Assembly (NCBI GenBank): GCA_044344935.1
Contig: JBIJCA010000297.1
Span: forward strand, 1 to 5,481
Length of the DNA stretch: 5,481 bases
Direction: 5' to 3'
Source: Aquimonas sp044344935
GTDB taxonomy: Bacteria; Pseudomonadota; Gammaproteobacteria; Xanthomonadales; Xanthomonadaceae
Below the pieces are notes generated by a model. The model ran no database searches. It saw nothing but the letters and a program-made list of their open reading frames with translations, and was not told the origin of the DNA. A program made the position numbers and the translations under genes. This document shows, one piece after another, positions 1 to 5,481 of the stretch. Every line of letters begins with the position of its first letter. Positions within the stretch are counted from its first letter, which is position 1.

Positions 1-1
1 A

Positions 2-409
2 GGGTGGCTGAAGACCCTGCCTCTGGATTCTGTGCACCCTTTCCTCGGCCGCGCGCAACGCAGCGTCCGTTTCACCGGCTCATGGTCAGTCAAGCTGTGG
101 CAATCAGGCTCCCACGCGAACCACTTCCACAGCGATGGGTGGATGAGTTCGGCGTTCTATGTATCGTTGCCACCCTCTGTCGCACATCAGGTAGAAGTGG
201 GCGAGGCGCACTCAAATGGCCCTGCCGGTTGTCTTCAGCTGGGGCAACCGCCCGAAGAACTCGGGCTGGATTTGGCTCCGCGGCGGGTGATTCGCCCCCG
301 GGTGGGTCACCTCGCACTCTTCCCTTCCTACCTCTGGCACGGGACTGTTCCGTTCAATGATGCGGAGCCGCGGATAACCGTGGCTTTCGACATGCTGCCT
401 CGCGATTGA
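2..409 (+). CDS. Putative Fe(II)/2-oxoglutarate oxygenase, C-terminal part (5' end outside window)
   Basis: The last 135 residues of a protein whose start lies upstream of the window; the frame is open from base 2 to the TGA at 407-409. The visible part looks like the double-stranded beta-helix core of the putative 2OG-Fe(II) oxygenase family (2OG-FeII_Oxy_5 / TIGR02466-like). A histidine-rich strand NHFHSDGWMSSAFYVSLP occurs at visible residues 40-57, the late strand HLALFPSYLWHGTVPF at 103-118, and PRITVAFD at 123-130. By family logic, iron would be bound by a histidine of the H41/H43 cluster (122-130) and by H113 (338-340), and 2-oxoglutarate by R124 (371-373). Relatives that I recall usually read NHVHPxGWISSxYYV, so Ser-Asp replaces the proline region here. 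Many relatives carry TPR repeats upstream, which cannot be seen here. The substrate is unknown and the location probably cytoplasmic. A GTG at 32 is in frame, but the coding pattern continues upstream of it, so it is unlikely to be the start. Confidence 0.8.
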   Translation, partial: GWLKTLPLDSVHPFLGRAQRSVRFTGSWSVKLWQSGSHANHFHSDGWMSSAFYVSLPPSVAHQVEVGEAHSNGPAGCLQLGQPPEELGLDLAPRRVIRPRVGHLALFPSYLWHGTVPFNDAEPRITVAFDMLPRD

Positions 410-456
410 AGCAAGTGGCGTGGCAACACAACACTGCGGTGTGAGTCCAACTGACT

Positions 457-1410
457 TCAACCGTTCTTCTGAAAGCGAATCAGCCAGCCAACAAGATTTA
501 TCCCATTGTGGAACAGTGGCCCACAATCAATGATCGCGAGCCCCGCGTGAGCAGCCTCGGATTCGATACGTTGCATTCGATGCTCGTCGATTGCGTGCTG
601 GCTCAGGTCGTTCAGCCTTCGCCAGGATGTGCGAAGCTCGGATTCCGCCCGATCGACTTCCAGTCCAACCTGTTGTGCTCGCATGGATCGTCGTGCTGCC
701 AGTAGCTGCTGCGTTGCATTGAGCGCGACAGCGAGAATTCGGCCGCCACCGGACGGCTCTGCCGCCGCGAGCTCTTGCTTCAATCTTCGGATAGCGACGG
801 AAAGATCCTCCTGAGCATTTCGCAATGCGTCGGCGCTCAGGCTATCGGTGCCGACAAGTCGATGGAGCTTTCGGTAGATCCGTGTCTGCTTGAAGACGAG
901 ATCGCATTCGGCCATGGAACGATGAGCGGCCTGCACTAGAACAGAGTCGCAGTGATGAAGGATGAACTGTGCCTTTGCCCGGGGCAGCAGCACACGCGCA
1001 ACTTCCCCTAGGCTCTCTGCTGTATTGCCATATTCCAATGCATATTGGCCGAACACAGCGTCGAAGCTTCCGGCGTCGAACGGGAGCTTCTCGTTCGCGA
1101 CGCCAGGGTGGAACTGCACCCCTTCAAACCGGCGAACACCGTCTGCCACATGGCGCTTCGGGTCGATCTGCGCCAAGTCCGTCGCATCAATCCCCCATTG
1201 CGCACCCTTTCGATCTCGCGCGTTGAGAGCAATCAAGGGCAGAACGCCATTGCCGGTTCCTATGTCAAGCAAACGAGCCTGTGTGGGAAGTTCTTCAAAG
1301 AAGGTCTCCCAAGCATCACGAATCTCCAGGTCATAAAGGCCGTCCACGCCCGCCGGCCCGGTGGCAACGCCACCGCCACGGTAGAAGGTCTCCCACTGTT
1401 CCAAGCTCAA
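457..1410 (-). CDS. Class I SAM-dependent methyltransferase with large helical insertion
   Basis: A 317-residue protein with a Rossmann-type methyltransferase fold. Motif I is RLLDIGTGNGVLPL (residues 46-59), which binds the SAM methionine and ribose. The acidic end of strand 2 is probably GID at 73-75. FDAVFGQYALEY (116-127) is the motif IV/post-strand-4 region, and EVARVLLPRAKAQFILHH (136-153) covers helix D and strand 5. The fold then breaks for about 130 mostly helical, Arg/Glu/Gln/Ala-rich residues (about 155-288). It resumes with the final strands AGLAIIDCGPLF and GWLIRFQ at the C-terminus. The start is TTG at 1410: an in-frame TGA lies two codons upstream, no ATG occurs before residue 166, and AGGGAG sits 7 nt upstream. 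The substrate cannot be read from the sequence. The gene converges on the oxygenase (47-bp gap) and is divergent from the TPR-hydroxylase gene. A generic Methyltransf_11/25 type is most likely; methylation of a small molecule or protein is equally possible. Confidence 0.88.
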   Translation of the reverse strand: MSLEQWETFYRGGGVATGPAGVDGLYDLEIRDAWETFFEELPTQARLLDIGTGNGVLPLIALNARDRKGAQWGIDATDLAQIDPKRHVADGVRRFEGVQFHPGVANEKLPFDAGSFDAVFGQYALEYGNTAESLGEVARVLLPRAKAQFILHHCDSVLVQAAHRSMAECDLVFKQTRIYRKLHRLVGTDSLSADALRNAQEDLSVAIRRLKQELAAAEPSGGGRILAVALNATQQLLAARRSMRAQQVGLEVDRAESELRTSWRRLNDLSQHAIDEHRMQRIESEAAHAGLAIIDCGPLFHNGINLVGWLIRFQKNG

Positions 1411-1417
1411 GGCTCAG

Positions 1418-1423
1418 CTCCCT
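1418..1423 (-). promoter_or_regulatory. Ribosome binding site deciding the TTG start
   Basis: AGGGAG on the minus strand, 7 nt before the TTG at 1410. The in-frame TGA just upstream of the TTG and the lack of any nearby ATG or GTG with comparable spacing make this the best start for the methyltransferase. Confidence 0.6.
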
Positions 1424-1627
1424 GTTTGGTGCGGTAACGAAGAGTGCGCGCAGCTGCACTACTGACTGCTTCACCAGTGGTCTCATGCAGGTGCGACATC
1501 GAGCGCAAGGCATGGACGCTCTCGCTCAGACTTGCTGGTATCTAGTATAGGTCGATCGCTGCGCGGGTGACGTGGCTTGGAAGCCGGGGGCGACTATCCT
1601 TCTTTTCTATCGTCAGAAGCGACCAAC

Positions 1628-1632
1628 AGGGA
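1628..1632 (+). promoter_or_regulatory. Ribosome binding site for the TPR-hydroxylase gene
   Basis: AGGGA lies 6 nt before the ATG at 1639. It supports this ATG over the in-frame GTG at 1567, whose 24 additional residues (MTWLGSRGRL...) do not resemble TPR or other family sequence. Confidence 0.6.
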
Positions 1633-1638
1633 TCCCGC

Positions 1639-2904
1639 ATGAGCACACACCTCGATTCGCTTGCGCACGCCGCGGCCCGTGCAGCGCAGCAGGGCCAGTG
1701 GCGAGAGGCGGAGCGCCTCTGGTTACAGGTTCGCGCCCTGCAGCCGAATCATCCTCAAGCCTTGCACAGTCTGGGCATGCATGCGTTCCAGCGCGGGAAT
1801 CTCGAAGAAGCCATCGAGTTTCTCAAGCACGCTCACTTGACGGCCCCCAAGGAGCCCATGATTCTGGTGAGCTTGGCAACGGTGCTCCGAGAGCAGGGAG
1901 ATCATCAGGCCGAAGCCGATGTGATTGAGACTGCACTTGCCGTCGAGCCCTACTGCTGGCCAGCCTTGCTATCGAAGGCGCAACTGATCGAACGCAGGCA
2001 AGGCCATCGGGCCGCCGCAGAGGTGTATCGAAATGTGCTGAGGATTGCCCCTCCGGAGGCGCAGCGCCCCCCGGCGTTACGTGCTGCGCTCGCGCACGCA
2101 AAGGAGTGCATCGATCGAACGGGACGGGAACTCACCGAGTTCCTGGAGCATCGCTTGGGGGCGCGCATTGACAGACTGCGGCCCGAGGAAGCGGAGCGCT
2201 GGCGGGAGGCGGGCGCTTGGGTGGCTGGTCAGAGCCAGCCTTACCATTCGATGCCGAACCGGCTCCTGGTTCCTCGCCTGCCGGCGGTCCCGTTTTTCGA
2301 TCGGTCGCAGTTTCCCTGGGTGCCTGCTCTGGAGGCAATGACGCCAGAGATCGTTCAAGAGTTACTCGCTGTACACGCTCAGTCGCAGGATGACTTCGCA
2401 CCCTACGTGGCCTATGAGCCGGGCACCCCCGTCAACCAATGGCGCGAGCTGAATCACTCCAGACGTTGGAGCAGTTATTTCCTGTGGCGAAACGGCGACG
2501 CGGTTCATGAGCACCAGCTTCAATGCCCACGTACCTCAGCGGCGCTTCGCGAAATCGAAATGGCTGAAATTGGGGGGCTTTGCCCAAACGCGATGTTCTC
2601 GGCCCTGGCGGCCCATACGGCCATACCTCCACACCACGGCGAAACCAACGCGCGGCTGGTCGTGCATCTACCTTTGGTGGTGCCGGACGGCTGTCTGTAT
2701 CGAGTGGGGTTCGAGAAGCGACAATGGAAGGTCGGCGAAGTTCTGATCTTCGACGACAGCATCGAGCATGAGGCCCGGAACGACAGCGATGAACTGAGGG
2801 TCGTCCTCATCTTTGACGTCTGGAATCCCCTTCTTTCGCTGGCCGAGCGCGATATGGTTCGGGAAATCAGCGTTGCATTGCCTGACTTCCAACTAGGCTC
2901 CTGA
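1639..2904 (+). CDS. TPR repeat protein fused to aspartyl/asparaginyl beta-hydroxylase domain
   Basis: A 421-residue, probably cytoplasmic protein with no signal peptide or membrane segment. Residues about 5-140 form roughly four TPR helix pairs (about 5-38, 41-73, 74-107, 108-140), with the typical WREAERLW..VRALQPNHPQAL pattern; such repeats bind proteins. Residues about 235-397 match the Asp/Asn beta-hydroxylase family (PF05118), which uses Fe(II), O2 and 2-oxoglutarate to hydroxylate a beta-carbon. By alignment with human AspH from memory, H332 in PPHHGETN and H377 in DDSIEHEA are the two iron ligands. S321, 11 residues before H332, and R387 in ELRVVLIFDVWNP match the 2-oxoglutarate contacts Ser668 and Arg735. 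HLPLVVPDG and the W..GEVLIFDDS strand are also typical. The usual HEAW is HEAR here (R380). Function as a hydroxylase is well supported; the target, probably a protein or peptide docked by the TPRs, is unknown. The next gene is convergent, so this looks monocistronic. Confidence 0.9.
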   Translation: MSTHLDSLAHAAARAAQQGQWREAERLWLQVRALQPNHPQALHSLGMHAFQRGNLEEAIEFLKHAHLTAPKEPMILVSLATVLREQGDHQAEADVIETALAVEPYCWPALLSKAQLIERRQGHRAAAEVYRNVLRIAPPEAQRPPALRAALAHAKECIDRTGRELTEFLEHRLGARIDRLRPEEAERWREAGAWVAGQSQPYHSMPNRLLVPRLPAVPFFDRSQFPWVPALEAMTPEIVQELLAVHAQSQDDFAPYVAYEPGTPVNQWRELNHSRRWSSYFLWRNGDAVHEHQLQCPRTSAALREIEMAEIGGLCPNAMFSALAAHTAIPPHHGETNARLVVHLPLVVPDGCLYRVGFEKRQWKVGEVLIFDDSIEHEARNDSDELRVVLIFDVWNPLLSLAERDMVREISVALPDFQLGS

Positions 2905-3047
2905 CAGGAGATCCCTCAGAGCAAGACTAGCCGGTTGTTTGGTCGACCTTGAGAGCTGTGTCCGACTCATGCGTTACGAGCTCGCGTCTCGCGCCATCAC
3001 GAATGGGTCGAAGAAAGCATCAGGCGACGCGTGAATCAGTCAGTTCA

Positions 3048-3079
3048 GGGTGCGCGATGGGGGAGCGCCCGACCTTTTT
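3048..3079 (+). terminator. Weak candidate terminator after the TPR-hydroxylase gene
   Basis: GGG and CGC (3048-3050, 3053-3055) can pair with GCGCCC (3065-3070) to give a six-base-pair stem with a two-base bulge and a 9-nt loop. Five Ts follow at 3075-3079 after a GACC spacer. It lies about 145 bp past the stop codon at 2904. The short, bulged stem and the spacer before the Ts make it a weak case. Confidence 0.25.
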
Positions 3080-3113
3080 GCATTGGCCTTGAGCCTGCCA
3101 GATTGGATCGCCC

Positions 3114-3150
3114 AAAAAAGAAAGCGGCGGGCACGAGGCCCGCCGCTTTC
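3114..3150 (-). terminator. Intrinsic terminator of the TonB-dependent receptor gene
   Basis: A perfect 13-bp GC-rich inverted repeat (3120-3132 with 3138-3150) encloses a 5-nt loop (3133-3137). Read on the minus strand, it is followed directly by six Ts (complement of 3114-3119). It begins 24 bp after the receptor's stop codon, the classic position for Rho-independent termination. The plus-strand side lacks a T-tract, so it is not an efficient bidirectional terminator. Confidence 0.93.
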
Positions 3151-3174
3151 GAAGACACTCTCAGCCGAAGCTGA

Positions 3175-5481
3175 TCAGAAACGGACGTTGATGCTGGTGA
3201 AGATGAAGCGGCCCAGCTGATCATAGCCGCCCGGTGCGTTCGCGTTGAGCGCGTTGTCCACGCCCACCAGCGGCGGCTCCTTGTCGGCGATGTTGTTGAT
3301 GCCCAAGGTCAGGTCGATGTTGTCGGCCAGCGCCAGCGAGCCCGACAGGTCGATGTAGCTGTAGCCGGGGATGCCGCCCTTGGCCGCAACAAGCAGATCG
3401 TCTTCCAGCGGTTCGCCATCGACTCCGACGTAGTCCATCTCGCCGAAATAGCGCCACCGCATGTTCAGCGACCAGCTGTCACGCGAGTAGCGCACGTTGG
3501 CGATATGACGCCAATCGTTGTTCTGGCAGCTCTCGTTGATCAGGCCAGCGCAGTCGAACTCCGTGTTGGGGACACCCGGCAGCGGCGAGCTCCTCTGTTC
3601 GAGGATCTTGGTGCCGACGAAGTTCGTGAAGAACCGACCGCCCAGGGCCTCGAAGGTGTAGTTGACGTTCAGGTCGATACCGTTGGTGGCCAGCTCGCCG
3701 AAGTTCTGCGTCGTGTTGCGGACGAAGTTCTCGTCGTCGAGCCAGATGTCGCCATCGGGGCCGCGCTGGATCAGGTTACACACGCCCGGCAGACCGGTGT
3801 CCAAGCAGGTGCGCAGAATGGTCGCCGCGCCGATGCCGGTGATCGTGTCTTCGATTTCGATGTCGTAGTAATCGAGTGCGAACGACAGGTCCTCGGTGGG
3901 GGTGAAGACCACGCCCACGGTGTAGGTGTCGGCCTGCTCCGGCGTCAGGTTCGGATTACCGCCAATGAACTGGTTGTTCTGGCCGGCAGGGTTACTCGGA
4001 ATTCTGCCGTATTGAGCAGCCGTGACGCCGGTGCGTGCGCACTCCGCGGCTGAACGGGTTGGGGTGGCGCCCGCACAGGGATCCGCACCTGCGAACAGCG
4101 CGGTACGCTGCAGCGAGAACAGGTCGTTGATGCCAGGCGCACGGATGGCGCGGTTGTAGCCGACACGGGGACGGAACAGCCCGATTTCGCTGATGAAGCC
4201 CAGCTTGTAGGTGTTGGCGCCGCCAGAGCGGTCGTAGTCGGAATAGCGGTAGCCGAGATCGAAATCAAGCGATTTGAAGACGCCATCGCCCACGAACAAG
4301 GGGACCAGGGCCTCCATGAACACTTCGTTGACCTTGGTTTCGCCATTGATAGGCGGCGCAGAAGAGCCCGCACCGGCGAAGTTTCCGGCCGCGCTGTCGT
4401 TGTCCGACACGGAGGCGAAGGATTCGCGGCGATGCTCCACACCGAAGACGCCGAAGATCGTCGAGCCGCCGGCAGTCGGGAGACCGATGCCAAAATCACC
4501 CGTTGCGAAGGCGTTGAAGACTTCCAGCTCGGTGTCGGTCTTGTTGAAGCTGACGCCGGCCAGCGCGTTCGCTGCTTCCTGCGTCACGCCGCCGTCACGC
4601 CACACGTTCCAGGGGAGGCAACCCGTGAACGAACCGGCCGGGCAGCCGAGCAGGCCGTTGGTGATGCGCGAGATCAGGAAGTCGTTGTAGCCCTGGGTGT
4701 CGTTTGAGGTACGCGAAAAGAGGTAAGACGCGTCGTAGTTCCAGGTGGAACCGATGTTGCCCTTAGCGCCAACCACGAAGCGGTAGGACAGGTCGGACGT
4801 ATCGGTGCGACGGGGGCCGCCCTCGACGTTGCGGCGCAGTACATTCACCTGGAAGGGCTGGGTTGGATCCAGGCCCAAGTCACGGCACAGGCTGCCGAAG
4901 ATCGGATTGGCGCAACTCTGGCCGCGCAGCGCCACGTTGAACGCGCCTGACTCGGCGATCTGTGAGCTGTCCTTGCGGTTCACCAGCATGGCTTCGAAGT
5001 ACGGGGTGAAGAACTCGTTCACCTCGTAGCTGATCGCGGTGCCGGCGGTATAGCGCTCGTCCGGGCGCTGGTAGTAGTTCGGCGGCGCGTAGTTGTACAG
5101 ATTACGAACGCCATTCGCCCAACGGCCGGCGCTGTTGAAGCTCGCAAAACCGAGCGTGCGCACGCCGGTCTGAGCAACCAGGAAGTTACCCGTGTCGCTG
5201 GTCGCGGAGCCGCCGCAGGCGGTGCCCGCCGCGTTCAGGGCGCACGAAGCGTAGTCGCGGTCAGCATGGAACAGCGGATCGTTCTCGCGATAGGTCACCC
5301 ACGCCATGGCGTGGCCGGAGCCATCGCCAATGCGGCCGCCCCACGCCAGATCAAGGTTCTTGCTGGCGCCGTCCAGGCCGGAGTTGCCGTCCTCGAACGC
5401 AAAGCCGCTGGTACGCTGCAGGCCCTGCATGTACTCGTTGCGGTTGTCGTGCTGGTAAGCCGAGTAGCCCGCATTGATGCT
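3175..5481 (-). CDS. TonB-dependent outer-membrane receptor, beta-barrel portion (5' end outside window)
   Basis: 768 residues of a TonB-dependent receptor are visible. The frame runs open through base 5481, so the in-frame ATG at 5428-5430 is internal. Missing are the signal peptide, TonB box and plug; family members of this type are usually about 900-1000 residues, so roughly 200 are absent. The visible part starts at the first barrel strands (SINAGYSAYQHDNRNEY) and shows the Xanthomonas/Caulobacter-type landmarks: DRDYASC (74-80), RAIRAPGINDLF (445-456), NPNLTPEQAD (509-518), GINNIADKEPP (727-737) and a C-terminal strand ending in NVRF with the terminal Phe needed for barrel assembly. Such receptors import scarce ligands (iron chelates, cobalamin, glycans, peptides) across the outer membrane using TonB-ExbBD energy. 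The ligand cannot be told from the barrel. All 12 cysteines fall into six close pairs, probably disulfides in surface loops. The gene ends with its own strong terminator. Its codons look more uniformly G/C-ending than those of the neighbouring enzyme genes. Confidence 0.95.
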   Translation of the reverse strand, partial: SINAGYSAYQHDNRNEYMQGLQRTSGFAFEDGNSGLDGASKNLDLAWGGRIGDGSGHAMAWVTYRENDPLFHADRDYASCALNAAGTACGGSATSDTGNFLVAQTGVRTLGFASFNSAGRWANGVRNLYNYAPPNYYQRPDERYTAGTAISYEVNEFFTPYFEAMLVNRKDSSQIAESGAFNVALRGQSCANPIFGSLCRDLGLDPTQPFQVNVLRRNVEGGPRRTDTSDLSYRFVVGAKGNIGSTWNYDASYLFSRTSNDTQGYNDFLISRITNGLLGCPAGSFTGCLPWNVWRDGGVTQEAANALAGVSFNKTDTELEVFNAFATGDFGIGLPTAGGSTIFGVFGVEHRRESFASVSDNDSAAGNFAGAGSSAPPINGETKVNEVFMEALVPLFVGDGVFKSLDFDLGYRYSDYDRSGGANTYKLGFISEIGLFRPRVGYNRAIRAPGINDLFSLQRTALFAGADPCAGATPTRSAAECARTGVTAAQYGRIPSNPAGQNNQFIGGNPNLTPEQADTYTVGVVFTPTEDLSFALDYYDIEIEDTITGIGAATILRTCLDTGLPGVCNLIQRGPDGDIWLDDENFVRNTTQNFGELATNGIDLNVNYTFEALGGRFFTNFVGTKILEQRSSPLPGVPNTEFDCAGLINESCQNNDWRHIANVRYSRDSWSLNMRWRYFGEMDYVGVDGEPLEDDLLVAAKGGIPGYSYIDLSGSLALADNIDLTLGINNIADKEPPLVGVDNALNANAPGGYDQLGRFIFTSINVRF

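Larger units (their letters stand above)
1411..1638. other. Divergent intergenic region, presumed promoters for both neighbours
   Basis: This 228-bp non-coding stretch lies between the divergently read methyltransferase and TPR-hydroxylase genes, so it should hold promoters for both. The clearest core-promoter-like element is TATACT on the minus strand (1544-1549), a 5 of 6 match to the sigma-70 -10 box. No good -35 box stands 16-18 bp from it. On the plus strand TTGGAA (1577-1582) resembles a -35 box, but no good -10 follows at the right distance; the stretch after it is pyrimidine-rich. No convincing operator palindrome was seen. Transcription start sites are therefore undefined. Confidence 0.35.
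2905..3174. other. Convergent intergenic spacer
   Basis: This 270-bp stretch lies between the 3' ends of the TPR-hydroxylase and receptor genes. It holds the strong terminator of the receptor gene at its right end and a weak terminator-like hairpin for the plus strand around 3048-3079. It also has a 21-codon ATG reading frame (2969-3034) without a recognisable ribosome binding site, which I do not call as a gene. Nothing else is evident. Confidence 0.5.

Noticed and set aside
4..360. 118-codon open frame on the plus strand overlapping the partial oxygenase
   Set aside because: It has no recognisable motif, is Pro/Arg-rich as expected for an out-of-frame reading of GC-rich coding DNA, and overlaps a frame with clear oxygenase motifs.
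431..442. Small hairpin ACAC-TGCG-GTGT between the convergent oxygenase and methyltransferase genes
   Set aside because: Only four base pairs and no T-tract on either side, so it is not a credible terminator.
962..1336. 124-codon plus-strand frame inside the methyltransferase gene
   Set aside because: It is antisense to the conserved SAM-binding region and has a Ser/Arg/Pro-rich composition typical of a shadow frame.
1461..1482. Imperfect inverted repeat around ACTGAC ... ACCAGTGG as an operator
   Set aside because: Only a four-base core pairs cleanly, which is expected by chance in a 228-bp region.
1567..1638. N-terminal extension of the TPR-hydroxylase from the GTG at 1567
   Set aside because: The ATG at 1639 has AGGGA at good spacing and starts directly before the first TPR helix; the extension has no family resemblance and no ribosome binding site that I can defend.
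2969..3034. 21-codon ATG reading frame as a small gene or peptide precursor
   Set aside because: No ribosome binding site is visible upstream, there is no signal or core-peptide pattern, and chance frames of this length are common.
3505..4053. 182-codon open frame antisense to the receptor
   Set aside because: It mirrors receptor codons on the opposite strand, is Val/Ala/Asp/Gly-rich low-information sequence, and shows no family motif. The same reasoning removes the minus-strand frame at 3945-4499 and the plus-strand frames at 4274-4707.

Overview
The window is GC-rich Gram-negative DNA. The long outer-membrane TonB-dependent receptor has the look of the Xanthomonas/Caulobacter-type receptors, and a tetratricopeptide (TPR) plus 2-oxoglutarate hydroxylase gene lies nearby. 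Together these suggest a proteobacterium such as a member of Xanthomonadales (Lysobacter-like) or an alphaproteobacterium with a similar receptor repertoire. This placement is inference from protein character; no ribosomal or other marker gene is present.

Layout. (1) At the left edge is the 3' end of a plus-strand gene (2-409). It encodes the catalytic C-terminus of a putative Fe(II)/2-oxoglutarate oxygenase of the kind often carried at the end of TPR proteins. (2) Converging on it after only 47 bp is a minus-strand gene (457-1410) for a class I SAM-dependent methyltransferase. It has a TTG start and a large helical insertion near its C-terminus. (3) A 228-bp divergent intergenic region (1411-1638) separates it from (4) a plus-strand gene (1639-2904). 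That gene encodes an N-terminal TPR array fused to an aspartyl/asparaginyl beta-hydroxylase domain with intact iron and 2-oxoglutarate residues. (5) A 270-bp convergent spacer (2905-3174) contains a strong intrinsic terminator for (6) a minus-strand TonB-dependent receptor (3175 to beyond 5481). The receptor's signal peptide, TonB box and plug lie outside the window.

How the genes may work together. Two unrelated families of 2-oxoglutarate-dependent oxygenase flank a methyltransferase, beside an outer-membrane receptor. This is compatible with a small tailoring locus that hydroxylates or methylates a protein, peptide or small molecule, possibly one handled by the receptor. The link is only positional: the four genes lie in alternating orientations, none of the complete ones is co-transcribed with another, and the receptor has its own terminator. 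I found no RNA gene, CRISPR array or intact mobile element. The most interesting material is the oxygenase/methyltransferase set, the methyltransferase's helical insertion, and the six regularly spaced cysteine pairs in the receptor.
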